Positions 23,374 through 35,100 are shown, counted from the first letter of the stretch. The stretch is DNA of 64,000 bases from Morinoia aosen (GCA_030386875.1 CM059564.1:45900075-45964074), one strand, 5' to 3'. Notes: generated by a model not told the origin, from the letters alone. Translations and numbers: made by a program.

Positions 23374-23676
23374 GTTTGCAATTAATACCAATTTTGACGT
23401 ACCATTAAACGTATTTTGCTCCCAAAGGGAATTGGAATGAGTGCACTGTAATTGCTGCCCAATGACATGATATGACCCAATGAAAGAGAGTGTCGCACGG
23501 TGGACGTCTCACAAGAGAAGAAGTAAATGGTAAAATTGAAAAATTTACTTTAAAAATTTAAAATTTACTTTTTAATTCATCATGTCATTGGGGAGCAATT
23601 ACAGTGCACTCATTCCAATTCACTTTGGGAGCAAAATACGTTTAATGTTACGTCAAAATTGGTATTAATTGCAAAC
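23374..23676. repeat. Long inverted repeat: 98-nt arms, 107-nt loop
   Basis: The left arm 23374-23471 (starts GTTTGCAATTAATACC, ends ATGACATGAT) and the right arm 23579-23676 are reverse complements with three mismatches in 98 positions and no gaps. Similarity continues outward with more drift to about 23360 and 23690. The loop is AT-rich with repeated AAATTTACTTT. It resembles a fold-back MITE or a long hairpin-RNA precursor. No target-site duplication is evident at the ends of the near-perfect arms. Confidence 0.95.
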
Positions 23677-23690
23677 ATTGGCAGGAATAT

Positions 23691-24442
23691 ACATATATAC
23701 ACCTCCACCAGCGCCCTCTGACGCCACGTTTGGTTGGCGCCTCTCTTCGTGTTCATCAGTAACATCTCCTGCAATCTTCTAGTTGACGTTAAAATATTTG
23801 GAGTGGTAAGTTTTGGCCCAATCCTATTTCCACTCTATCTTTTTGGAACCATAAGTTTCGGAGACAATGTAGGGTCGCAGGAACGAATGCTCGTAACCCT
23901 CTTCATTTGGGTGAATCTACGTCAAAAAATATATTCCCATTTCATTTCTTGTCGCTGTAGTACAGTGCTATTCTTCAACTAATATTCAAGTCTCGAAAAT
24001 ATTTCATAAACGAATTTTGTACACAAAATCATTCGAATAAAATATTCCAATGAATTAGTTTCGAAAGGTATAAAGACATTTCAATGAAAACGAACCTTTT
24101 CATAGTAGGTAATGACATGTTAACCAATGTAGGTGTTTGCTGTGGTGTGCGCTGCTCTTAAAGTGAATATTGATTACTAACGTTGCTCCTGTGAAAAAAT
24201 TAGCGAATACCTTTGGTGCACGGTATGATTTGTAGAAAATTGAAGTGTTTGGTCAAGTGACTAGTATCACTTTTGTGACGGGACGTGATTGTCCGAACTA
24301 AATGACAATCAATTTGCTTGATTGTTACTGGACTGGTATCGCAAACCGGTATTGAAAGGTTTCTTAGGTGTCACAACATAGGAAAAAATTTTCCCTTTGG
24401 TTATTTGTGGAATTTCGTACCCAAATGAACGAAAGTACTTTA
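23691..24442. other. Unique AT-rich sequence, no gene seen
   Basis: No exon, RNA gene or mobile element is recognisable between the hairpin and the 77-bp array. Confidence 0.5.
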
Positions 24443-25528
24443 CCCCTAGTAGAAGTACACCAAATATCGTTTCATAAGCCCTTCTCACAGTCCACTGACC
24501 TGGACGTTTCTGCTAATTTCCCCTAGTAGAAGTACACCAAATATCACTTCAGAAGCCCCTCCCACAGTCCACTGGCCTGGACGTTTCTGCTAATTTCCCC
24601 TATAGTAGAAGTACATCAAATATCGCTGCAGAAGCTCCTCTCACAGTCCACTGGCCTGGACGTTTCTGCTAATTTCCCCTATAATAGAAGTACACTATAT
24701 ATCACTTCAGAAGCCCCTCTCACAGTCCACTGGCCTGGACGTTTCTGCTAATTTCCCCTAGTAGATGTACACCAAATATCGCTTCAGAAGCCCCTCTCAC
24801 AGTCCACTGGCCTGGACGTTTCTGCTAATTTCCCCCCGTAGAAGTACACCAAATATCACTTCAGAAGCCCCACTCACAGTCCAATGGCCTGAACGTCTCT
24901 GCTAATTTCCCTCAGTAGAAGTACACCAAATATCGCTTCAGAAGCCCCTCTCACAGTCCACTGGCCTGGACGTCTCTGCTAATTTCCCCTAGTAGAAGTA
25001 CACCAAATATCGCTTCAGAAGCCCCACTCACAGTCCACTGGCCTGGACGTCTCTGCTAATTCCCCCTAGTAGTTTAGTACACCAAATATCGCTTTAGAAG
25101 CCCCTCTCACAGTCCACTGGCCTGGACGTCTCTACTAATTTCCCCTAGTAGAAGTACACCAAATATCGCTTCAGAAAACCCTCTCACAGTCCACTGGCCT
25201 GGACGTCTCTGCTAATTTCCCCTAGTAGAAGTACACCAAATATCGCTTCAGAAGCCCCTCTCACAGTCCACTGGCCTGGACGTCTCTACTAATTTCCCCT
25301 AGTAGAAGTACACCAAATATCGCTTCAGAAGCCCCTCTCACAGTCCACTGGCCTGGACGTCTCTACTAATTTCCCCTAGTAGAAGTACACCAAATATCGC
25401 TTCAGAAGCCCCACTCACAGTCCACTGGCCTGGACGTCTCTACTAATTTCCCCTAGTAGAAGTACACCAATTATCGCTTCAGAAGCCCCTCTCACAGTCC
25501 ACTGGCCTGGACGTCTCTGCTAATGTCC
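24443..25528. repeat. 77-bp tandem array, about 14 copies
   Basis: The unit contains CCCCTAGTAGAAGTACACCA, AATATCGCTTCAGAAGCCCC, and CAGTCCACTGGCCTGGACGT. The first copies carry GTTTCTGC where later ones carry GTCTCTGC or GTCTCTAC, and the left copies are more diverged (TATAGTAGAAG, ATATATCAC). This suggests older copies at the left edge and newer homogenised ones at the right. Confidence 0.96.
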
Positions 25529-28023
25529 CGCTCTGTAGGAAACGCTAGTTTTTCAGTTTGCTCTGTAATTTTTACCTGTTTAAAGTTACCGGAACTTTTA
25601 AGGTGAGTCAGTAGCCAAATTATGAGTTAAATCTTTGTCATTAGAGTTGGGGACTGCAATCTCAGGGTGCAGCTTCTTTTTGGCGAGCGACGTAGTTTCT
25701 CGGTAAGTGAATTTCCGGGGCACCTCTGAAAATGTCGTCCGGGTGTTCCTGTGGCTAACGAGCAAAGTTTCCGCCGGCCACCAAAGGCGGGCGATGTTTT
25801 GCAGACCAGTTGGGAGCTCCTTCCCTGCCTCCTTAACTATAGCCCCATTGTTTCCTAGTCCTCCTTGACCTTTTGCCCATGCTCTCCAACGTCTCATTCT
25901 AACATCCTATCTTACTAGTTCTTGAAGAAGTTATACCTCAATAAATAGTGATCGGTCCAAAAATTTCTATTAAAGTGAATTATTAAATCGCAGTCGCAGA
26001 ATAGCGGAATGTAATACATAGTTTTCGCAACTAATATCAGTGATTGGATTTGAAACTGAGGCTGCGTAAAATTTTCAATAATAAACGGTAGAAAACTAGA
26101 CTAATATTTCAATAGAACTTTGGACAAATTAGCCAGTTATCAACCATATTGATAAACAAAGCACACTTGCAATCATTGTTTTTTTTAAAAAGGTTAGTCT
26201 ACATATGCTGAATCTCAGGACAGTTTTTTTAAACCTTCATAGTGTTTCACGCTTTTTAGCTGCTTCACGTTCATAATTTTCGAGATAAAGCCTTCGAGCG
26301 GTATGAGCAAGAAAAACCGCTGGGGATGAAGAAATAAGCCGTGTCGTATTTTCATGAATCCCAAAATTTCGTCAATTCCATGTGCTGGTGAATCTTTTCG
26401 AGTATATCATTTCAAAGACCCAGCCGGTAGTGATCACGGCACCAAGTTCTTTTGATGCCACTCCTGAGGTTATTTTAAACCTAAGCTCAGAATATTAAGG
26501 AAGCCAATGCCAAGGTCCAAGAAAAGTGAGCCGATGTTTTGGCGAGTTCCTCGAGCGGAAAGTGTCGAAAACATCTCAGCCCTGGAAAGGATATCGTTCA
26601 AAACACCGCCAATCTGATCCAGATTATCCTGCCCTGTCTAGGATGGTCCGCTGCAACACTTCGCATGGGAACACTGGCTCCACAAAAACACCAACATTAA
26701 TTCATGTTTCAATACTTGAACCCAAATTTGTATTTGAACATTTAAAGAAGCTCTTTTGGGTTTATTCGGATTTATAGTGACTTGTTGTAATAATATTCCA
26801 TCAATAATAATTCAATTACCATACACAGGTTCTTCATTTTACACCCCTAATACAACGTTAACATTTCGTGGAAAGTCATCTGTATAACGATAATAAATAG
26901 CTGTTCTTCACTCGCAAGAGTTCATTTGAGGGATTAATGTTAAGTATTAGCCTTATAACACTTGCATAGCTCTTACTAGTTCTTTCTTCATTTTATAGTT
27001 CAGCTCTTGAGGGGGTTTTGTGACTGGCTCTCTACTGATGTACTCAAACTTTATTTCTACTCTTTTTTCATGCAAATAATTTAGGTCGCAAATTAATGCT
27101 GTATTAATCGAGGTTGTCGAGGTTGCAATTGATGATTCGTGCGAAAGCACTTTCTCTCTGGAAGAAAGCTTCAAATTTTGTCATGCAAATAAAAAGATGC
27201 TTGGTTTCAACAGCTTTCACTGTGGTGTTACGAACAATACATGATGCTATGGATATTACCTTTCAATTTTAGCGTGAACGTTTCTTTGTTAGACCTTTCA
27301 AAATTCTTCCACCGTAGTACACTGCTTGTTCATTTAGAAATTTGCTCTCGGACAAAACTCTGACAAGCTTGTTAGCGTAACTGATTGGTTTTCTGATTGT
27401 CTCAGCCTGGATTTTCATCAGAGAATATATTGCAAAAAAATCAACTCCCTACTATAAGTTATGAGATATTTACATATATTACATATTCAGAAATATATAG
27501 TTTATATACTTATAAGTGCCTATGATTTAGCTTAGGACCTATGAATGAATTTATTTAGTAATTGATACGCACTGACTTGATTCGAACTATCTTGACTCAT
27601 GCTAACCAAGCTAATCTAACCTAACTTAGCCTAAGCTTTTTTAAATAGATTGAGAAAAAATATTAGAACTGAAATTTTTCATTACTCAGCCAGCAAGTTT
27701 TGCAGTTATCGGTTAAGGTGATCTACGAAGTTCATTTTCTCACGTAATATTCATGGGGTGCTACGACGTTCTTTAATTGAAAATCGGGGAAGTTTATACA
27801 AATCAGAAAATAACTTTTCGTACAGACATTTATAAAAAAATATAAGGTATTTTAATCGTATCTTAACATTTGGTGGCGCCCTAATGCTGCCACATGTCTA
27901 TGGTAATACCCTTACCCATAAAATTAATTGTATTTTTTACAATAAACATACATTCAAGCTTTCTGGCAGGTTATGACCCTTAAGCAGATTAGTTACCGTG
28001 CTTTGTAACTCAGAGGCTTCAAC
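25529..28023. other. Unique AT-rich sequence, no supported gene
   Basis: A minus-strand frame at 25598-25897 and a plus-strand frame at 26526-26777 are the longest open stretches; neither has splice or family support. A short CCTAACTTAGCCTAA tract sits near 27615. Confidence 0.45.
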
Positions 28024-28250
28024 GAACTTTGTTTTAATATGTTGCATACTGAGCTGAAACGACCCAACTTAGGGCTAGGGTTGGAACTGGAAGGGCTCGA
28101 AAACTTTGCTTTAATGTGTTGCATACTGAGCTGCCATGACCCAACTTAGGGCGAGGTTTGGGACTGGAAGGGCTTGAAAACTGTGTTTTAATGTGTTGCA
28201 TACTGAGCTGCCCTCACCCAACTTAGGGCAAGGGTTGGGACTGGAAGGGT
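28024..28250. repeat. 77-bp tandem repeat, 3 copies (unrelated to the 24.4-kb array)
   Basis: GTTGCATACTGAGCTG recurs at 28041, 28118 and 28195, with CCCAACTTAGGGC and GGGACTGGAAGGG following each. The period is 77 bp, coincidentally the same as the earlier array, but the sequence differs. Confidence 0.92.
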
Positions 28251-28801
28251 GAAAAAGGGCATTTTCAGGCGAGCCTCAGACAACTAATAAAACAACTCCA
28301 TAGTTAATTTACTCTCAAACTATATTGACCATGTACCAATTCCGTAGTTTTTGTCTTTGAAATTGAAATTATACCTACATATTTATGCTAATTTATGTTT
28401 ATTCAAAATGGCCGCCATCGTGAAAAGAATTCGAAATACAACTTCAGGGAGGCCACAATACATAATGCTTTTTCTTGAAACTTCACGAGAGAGGTATTGA
28501 TATTTAGAAGTATCTTATCACCCATAGAGTTCAAAAAAAAAATTTATAACGAAACTGAGGCGGCCTACATCTGATAGACAGAAAAGTGCTGTTTTTGCAA
28601 CATGAATTCAGAAACTGAATGAACATGGCTCAGAAACGATTATAACTAAGAAGTTAATTTTAGTACGAACTAAGCTGGTATATCATACATACTGGGCAAC
28701 TCGGCAAAATTTCATGGATATTCATTGTTCATGGAACGGTGCCTGAGAAGAACTGACATCAGCTAGGATTAAAAAGTATGTGGATAATTAATGAGTTGCC
28801 T
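28251..28801. other. Unique AT-rich sequence, no gene seen
   Basis: No exon, RNA gene or transposon end is recognisable. Confidence 0.5.
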
Positions 28802-29330
28802 CTGACTGTCGAGGTGTTATTTTACCACGCATTGCATCTCTCACTGTTCAGGTGTTATTTTAACACGTTTTGTATCTCTCACTGTTGAGGTGTTATTTTA
28901 CCACGCTTTGTATCGCTGACTGTTGAGGTGTTATTTTACCACGCTTTGTATCTCTGACTGTTCAGGTGTTATTTTACCACGCTTTGTATCTCTGACTGTT
29001 GAGGTGTTATTTTACCACGCTTTGTATCTCTGACTATTGGGGTGCTATTTTACCACGCTTTGTATCTCTAACTGTTGAGGTGTTATTTTACCCCGCTTTG
29101 TATCTCTCACTGTTGAGGTGTTATTTTACCACGCTTTGTATCTCTCACTGTTGAGGCGTTATTTTACGGCGCTATGTATCTCTGACTGTTGAGGTGTTAT
29201 TTTACCACGCTTTGTATCTCTGACTGTTGAGGTGTTATTTTACCACGCTTTCTATCTCTGACTGTTGAGGTGTTATTTTATCACGCTTTGTATCTCTGAC
29301 TGTTCAGGTGTTATTTTACTACGCTTTGTA
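28802..29330. repeat. 38-bp tandem array, about 14 copies
   Basis: The unit is CTGACTGTTGAGGTGTTATT followed by TTACCACGCTTTGTATCT. Variants include TGTTCAGG/TGTTGAGG and CTCACTG/CTGACTG. The unit is stop-rich and noncoding. Confidence 0.96.
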
Positions 29331-30025
29331 AAGCTCTGATGCAAAATTGAACGCTCAAACATGGTCTACATTTAAGATAAAACCTTGTTTTGATTTTTTG
29401 GGAAATCCCAAAATTTCGAAATTTACGAAAAATCGGATCTCTGAGCCCCACCCTTGCCTAAAAACATAACCTAACCTGGCCTAACTTAGAATCCATTATA
29501 CACACAAACTGTTTTTAATTTAAATTTCACAGAACGAGTCCCTCCGGATTGCTTGTCAGGAAGCAAGTGCATCGGACGTTTTTTATTTGGTCATTATTCT
29601 TTTCTCTGTAGTTGTTTTCCTTAAATTGAAATGAGGTATTAAAATCGTTCTTAATACATTGCGGATATTGGGAAAACATTTCATAGCCCAATGTAATCTA
29701 AGAACTTTTTTAAATTAACGTTATGTTATTGGAAATGTGACCTTACATTCGTGTCGTCGTTAAAATAAATGAATGGGACTTTTTTCGATGGTATCATGCT
29801 CATCAGTATTAGCAGGAAGTGATACCTGTCATTTGTTCAACAATCAGTTATTTTGGTGATTCACGTATAAAATGAACATTTCTCTGAAATATTTAACAAC
29901 GATTACGACCCCCCGAAGTATCGACGGCTTCACACTTGCTTTCAGACTCTATTTCGTGCGCCAGAGACTGAGGCGTCCTGCTCTGCTTGGAGCAGCTGGT
30001 TGTGGTGGTGTGGCCATCTGGGCCA
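29331..30025. other. Unique sequence, no gene seen
   Basis: AT-rich. Contains a short AACCTAACCTGGCCTAACTT tract near 29467. No exon or RNA gene supported. Confidence 0.5.
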
Positions 30026-30500
30026 GGTGTGTTGCCTGCCTTCGTGTGTTGCCTGCCTTCGTGTGTTGCCTGCTGCCACATCGTGTGTTGCCTGCTGCCA
30101 CATCGTGTGTTGCCTGCTGCCACATCGTGTGTTTCCTGCTGCCACGTCGTGTGTTGCTTGCTGCCACATCGTTTGTTGCCTGCTGCCACAACGTGTGTTG
30201 CCTGCTGCCACAAAGTGTGCCGCCTGTTGCCGCAACGTGTGTTGCCTGCTGCCGCAACGTGTGTTGCCTGCTGCCACATCCTGTGTTGCCTGCTGCCACA
30301 ACGTGTGTTGCCTGCTGCCACAACGTGTGTTGCCTGCAGCCACATCGTGTGTTGCCTGCTGCCACAACCTGTGTTGCCTGCAGCCACAGCGTGTGTTGCC
30401 TGCTGCCACATCGTGTGTTGCCTGCTGCCACAAAGTGTGTTGCCTGCTGCCACAAAGTGTGTCGCCTGTTGCCACAACGTGTGTTTCCTGCTGCCACAGA
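30026..30500. repeat. 22-bp tandem array, about 21 copies
   Basis: Units of 22 bp (TGCTGCCACATCGTGTGTTG plus CC) with ACATCG/ACAACG/ACAAAG variants. The first two copies are shorter, 17 bp (CTGCCTTCGTGTGTTGC). 22 is not divisible by three and the unit has no stops on either strand, so five overlapping cysteine-rich or His/Gln-rich open frames appear on both strands. None is supported as a gene. Confidence 0.96.
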
Positions 30501-30798
30501 CAACCTGGCTCCGCTGCCGAAAGCTGTCACACTGCAACGTTTGCTCTGCAACAAGAGCGTCAATAAAAACACGGTTTCAGAATGGTGCAGGGAACACAAG
30601 CTGTAGAATAAAACGAGCCATGGGCAAAATGTAAGTTTAATTTTTGTGACACCAATTAAAACAAATCTAATTTCAATAGTAAAAGTTAAACGCACTATGG
30701 AAAGAGTTAACGCTTGTGCTGGGCTTGTCTACCAACAAGCCTAACCATGACACATTTGCTGTTCTTGATTACCGCTCTTCTTCTTGAGTCACCTGCAG

Positions 30799-30996
30799 AT
30801 TAAGAACGCAAATGAGTTCTACCGCAAATCATCAGATTCTTCAGGGCAGATCAGAGCGAGGGAGAGTGGCCCTTCAACACTTGAGAGCTGGAAGCACTTC
30901 AGCGCTTCGGGCTTCAGCACTCGGTCACCAGGAAAGGAAGCTCCAATAGCTCTCCTTGGTTTCGGGACATCATCGTCGTTTACCTGGGACCTAGAT
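30799..30996 (+). CDS. Candidate internal exon, unknown product (partial)
   Basis: A pyrimidine-rich run (CCGCTCTTCTTCTTGAG) and CACCTGCAG form a good 3' splice site before 30799. GAT|GTAAGA forms a 5' splice site after 30996. The 198 nt between them are exactly 66 codons, open and phase 0 at both ends, non-repetitive and GC-richer than the flanks. The peptide begins IKNANEFYRKSSDSSGQ and ends SSSFTWDLD, with many Ser, as in a disordered linker. I recognise no domain. No neighbouring exon with matching phase could be proved. The segment lies 265 bp upstream of the GC-rich candidate first exon at 31262, so the two probably belong to different transcripts. Confidence 0.35.
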
Positions 30997-31167
30997 GTAA
31001 GACATTTTCATTCAAGATTCTATTTTTGTTTATTATTCTATGAAGAAAAATTGGATGTCAACTATCGTGAAAATACGAACTTCTTCATAACCATGTAAGC
31101 TCTTCGTGAAGCTCCAAACCGAAGATTGGAGCCGGGGCAGCTCTGCGCTCTCGTGGCCCGGCGCGGC

Positions 31168-31272
31168 ATGGGGAAGTTCCGGCAGCGACTTCGCGCCATT
31201 CTGTCTTCGCCTCACGCAGTGGAGGCGTCGCAGCGGCTCAGCGGCACTCCTCGGCCGGCGCATGTCTCTTGA
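31168..31272 (+). CDS. Possible upstream ORF in GC-rich leader
   Basis: ATG at 31168 opens 34 codons (MGKFRQRLRAILSS and on) and stops at TGA 31270-31272, overlapping the start of the next candidate exon (ATG 31262) in another frame. If the region is a 5' leader, this overlapping uORF could lower translation of the main frame. It may equally be chance in GC-rich DNA. Confidence 0.2.
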   Translation: MGKFRQRLRAILSSPHAVEASQRLSGTPRPAHVS

Positions 31273-31316
31273 GCCCTACTGCACGGAGGAACGGCCTTCT
31301 AAGCTCGTCCTTTATG
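31262..31316 (+). CDS. Candidate first coding exon, GST-like N-terminus (partial)
   Basis: ATG at 31262 gives MSLEPYCTEERPSKLVLYG, and the Gly codon is split by ATG|GTGAGT (exon end 31316), a consensus splice donor. The run SKLVLYG followed directly by a splice site matches the first beta strand of insect delta/epsilon glutathione S-transferases, whose proteins typically start M..KLVLYG and continue with SPPVR. Those enzymes conjugate glutathione to electrophiles in the cytosol. The exon sits in a GC-rich, CpG-containing stretch (31130-31320) typical of a promoter/first-exon region. The expected next exon (SPPVRA.., phase 1) was not found downstream, where the window turns into satellite DNA. 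Alternatives are an isolated exon fragment or chance; only about seven residues carry the resemblance. Confidence 0.35.
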
Positions 31317-31322
31317 GTGAGT

Positions 31323-34229
31323 TGGGAAGCAATTCCAGTGCGGTGTCCTCTTTCCATCTCAGTGCGTCGATTATTTTAATAATTGCCAGTGCGAACGGAT
31401 ATTATGAATTAAATTTTGTCTGAGCCGTACATAACTTCAAACTTTAGGCTCAAATAAGCTTAAACCCTTTTGTAAGCCAGCAACCAGTCTAGCTGGTTAG
31501 CTAAATGCCATTGTTTGGGCTAATATTGTTCAGCTGCTGCAGGCTCGTAAAATAGAGTAATCTTAAATCTTTCCTAAAGTTTTGTGAGCCGCTTCAGCAT
31601 GACCATTTAGTTTCCCTGCAAGGTATACAAATTAAATATTAAAATCATATTTTCTCTTGAAGGTACGAGTACTGGCTCAGACTTCTTGAAGCGAGCTGGA
31701 GGAGTGCGGAGGGTAACCGCGCTGGCCCGTTGCTAAAACTCCGGGCTCCCACCGCTACGTCATCGAGGCGAACCTTGCCGGCCAAGCCATACATTTAATG
31801 TTCTATTCATTTTTACTGTTCGTACCTATGCTCAGTGAAATCATGGCTGCCGCATATAGTTTTTCTCCTTTGGTGACCCTTCTCCAGATTTCATTTTCAA
31901 GACAAGCGGATGATCCGCTAAAGTTCTGATAAGTCTGCCAAAACTTGCGAACGTTTCACAGCTCGCTTACATAAGCGATAATGCACAACCCGCGCAAGTC
32001 AAGGCATGTTCCATGGTGAAGTTTTGTGCTCAGCAGTATTCGGCGAATGAATTCGCTTCTCACGAGTTCCCGAATAGCTTCTCACACGTACTGTAGAAAA
32101 AGAAACGAAAACTAATTTATTTCATTAAAAATTGATACTTGAAATACATTACTACATCTCTGAATTCCGAATGTTTCACGACATAAATGTCATAAGTTCA
32201 TACACAAGCCACAAAAGGAAGACGATAGTAATGTCAAGATTTATATATATTATTAAGAAAAAAAATGAAATTCTTTTTTGATATTATACTCTAGGTACGA
32301 TAACTCAAACCTCAAAAAAGTTTACATACTGTTGAAAAATGCTTTTGGGAACAGTCTCTTCTTATATTCATGAACGAGTTTTGGATTTTGAGGCACTCGT
32401 TCATATGGTTGAACGTGTAGTGTAATGTATCGAAGAAAATAATTGTCGATCTAAGAAACCAATATTTCTGAAATCCTAAGTAATTTTTTAGGTTGAGTTT
32501 GATAATATGTAGTTTGAAAAGTGGACTTTCTCAAATGGATCTGAGCCAAGTTCTGAGCATAAAAAGCACCAATACTGCCGACTCTGCCACCGCGAAGTGA
32601 GGCAACCAATGTCTGGCCCGCAAACCAACGTTTGACGAACGTGAAGGCGAGTCATTTGATCCATGTGTAGTTCTTTACATAAATCTCTATAGCATTGGCT
32701 AAAAATTGACAGAAATTATTACACCAAATATTCCGTACTCTTATCTTAATCGTATTTTTCTGCACCAGAGGACCTGAATATTAAATCAATTTTATATTGA
32801 ACTAGTGCTGCACTTTTAGTTACCAAAATTACGAGTCTTTTGCAACAAAAACTATTGTCTCATTGTTATTACTATCTTAGGAAACTTCTCTCAACTGAAC
32901 TTTTCACCAACAGCGGATGGAACCGAGGGAACAGCAATGCATGGAAAAATATGTTATTTCGACACCGCGTGAGTACATGACGCGAGCATCTGAGTTGAAT
33001 ATTGCGTCATCCAGTGACGCCACGGGCCAGAACACAAGTTACAAGCTCTCGCAGTTCTCAAGGAAAGGAAGTTGGTGATTTTTTGGCTAACACCAAAATA
33101 TGAATATTAATATAGCCGTATAGCAAATTATTCTTCCAGGACGAGCAGTATCAATGAGAGCAAACATATGGCTAACATTGTAGAGAGAAACCTAAATTTA
33201 CTCAATTTTAAATAAACTGTTTTTTTTATTTTCTTTCAAAGAGCCTTTTTCTGGTACATGAAGAGAGATCTTTTTCATTAAATTACTGCTCAGTTTACTA
33301 GGAAAAGCCCCGTTCTAATATTTGTAACATAAAATGAAAACTGGTGTAAATTTTCAAAGTGAGTGGAAACATTCCATGGTTTTTTCATTCGCTTGAAAAC
33401 TTCAACCTCAATTTCTGCGATGAAGAGGTGTTGAGCAAATCGAAGTTACGCGGTCGCGGGGGCCTGAGAAGTCGGTTTGTGAGCGCGATTGTTTGCAACG
33501 GAGCTACGGTTAGAGTTTCCGCTGCATTTGGCTGCTCTGCGACAGGGATAAGGCCTTTCTTATTTTCATTTGCGGCCTTTGTTGCATTCTTTCGCATCTT
33601 TCTTGAATTCTCGGGTAGTACGTTACAAGATCAGTGTTGCAAGGCGGCAAAATCTCATCTCAGTAGTAGTGTTGATATAATCGTGTGAAGTTCAACATTA
33701 CAGGATACGGAATTAGCAAATCTAATTGCAAAAAATAACGTTTATATTCGTTTGTGTGTACAAATCATAAAAATGATCTAATGTTGTACGGTTTCCAAAA
33801 AATCTCGAGCTTGCCTAGAGCCATTCCTGGCTTTTGCCATGCTAACCAAGAGTAACAAATTTCAAAATTTTCTACTTGTTTTAATTATTGGGCTTCTACC
33901 TAATCCTACCATAATTTCTGTCCTAAAATTTCAGGTGGTCCTGTGGCTGCTTCAATGTCCGCTAATGGGTGTGTTCTGGGCAGACAACTGAACACTGGAC
34001 TGCTGGAGGCACCATTTGATGTCATTGCGTCAAACAGCAGCCATGGAGTGGGATGGGACGAATAATCCGACTTCTGTGATTGCGCTGCAAAATTGTCGTT
34101 GAAGTATCTAACCCGCTGCAGCTTTTGAATCCATCTAGCAATTTTCAACTAACAATTTTTAGCGTACCTTCACACGGTACCACTAAACGTCCTCTGATGA
34201 TAACATACCCAGACTCCAGAACTCTGAAA
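31323..34229. other. Unique sequence, no supported gene; possible intron
   Basis: If the exon ending at 31316 is real this is its intron. A GC-richer patch near 33430-33620 is open on both strands (33385-33597 minus, 33359-33688 plus) but has no family or splice support. Confidence 0.4.
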
Positions 34230-34890
34230 GCGATAGCTCAGTGAATTCGGTGAATCTCTTTTTGCAAACAGAAAACCATCAGACTTCACTATAAGCCCAG
34301 TGCGAAAGGGAGAACAACAGGACTCCGTCATTGGAGAAGACCAGAGCCTCGAGAGCTAAGAAGCTTCTCACAAGGTACGCGGACGCTGGACAAAGACGGA
34401 TCCCATTCACTGACGAAAACCGTTTCAAGATAAAATAAAAATTTTAGCGTCAAAATGGAAGGGTGTACTCACACAGGTCTTTTGAAGCTGGTAGTGTCAT
34501 CTCAAAAATTGAAACGCATCATCACCAAGCTTCTCTAATGGTTTGGGGTGAGAGACGTGTGAAAGCAGCTGCATGTGTATAATGAGTAAGTAGTAGAAAC
34601 GAAGGCACTGAATTACCAGAGTAATGTTTTAGAAACAGTTGTTAAGCCATTAAAGGTTGGCTTTACACGGAACAATGAATGCTCCAATAAGACTGTGCGT
34701 GACCACAAAGCGAAGACGACTTAGCATTGAATGACCCTGAGTTCTTCCCCGCTGCAGATTGGTCCTTAGGACCTGAATGCTTTGGACCATCAAACATGAG
34801 CCCTGCACGAGCGAAAATTTCAAGTGAAACGTCGATTAGCTATCTACTCCCTGCTCTCCGATTGCATTAAAGCGACGTACTCCATTCCCA
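34230..34890 (+). pseudogene. Decayed mariner-type transposase
   Basis: Read in order on the plus strand: RAKKLLTRYADAGQ then RIPFTDENRFKI (34352-34432), matching the mariner RAK.LL..L......I.FSDEK.F block with the first catalytic Asp; after a frame change, HHHQASLMVWGE (near 34515-34555), the conserved VMVWG block; then VLETVV.PLK-like residues, a DCA.P block at the second Asp, LNDPEFFPAADW, and a C-terminal HERKFQVKRRLAIY. Several stops (TAA after FKIK, TGA within the DCA.P block) and frame shifts make it inactive. It is on the opposite strand from, and of a different sequence lineage than, the 17-kb copy. Terminal inverted repeats were not identified. Confidence 0.8.
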
Positions 34891-34904
34891 AGGTTAATTT
34901 AGGG

Positions 34905-35100
34905 TAATTCAGCTCAGGTGAGGTCAGGTGAGATTAGGTGAGGTTAGATGGGTCAAGTGTGGTCAGGTGCGGTCAGGTGAGACAAGGTTAGGTTAGGTTA
35001 AAAGTGGTTGGAGAGGTGAGGTCATCAGTTAGGTGGTAAAGGTTAGACGAGGCTAGGTAATGTGATGATAAGTTAGGTGTGTTGTGATGAAGGTGAGCGA
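34905..35100. repeat. Degenerate AGGTNA-rich tract with TTAGG motifs
   Basis: A loose repeat of AGGTCAGGTGAG, TTAGGTGAGG and GTTAGGTTAGGTTA. It includes three consecutive TTAGG-phase units near 34988-35000, the arthropod telomere motif, but far too few and too mixed to be telomere. Confidence 0.7.

Noticed and set aside
29872-30695. Cysteine-rich and His/Gln-rich frames of 177-248 codons on both strands
   Set aside because: A 22-bp stop-free unit read in all frames; the same DNA gives five rival proteins and none has independent support.
34980-35005. Telomere (TTAGG)n
   Set aside because: Only about three TTAGG-phase units inside a mixed AGGTNA-rich tract, with sequence continuing on both sides.
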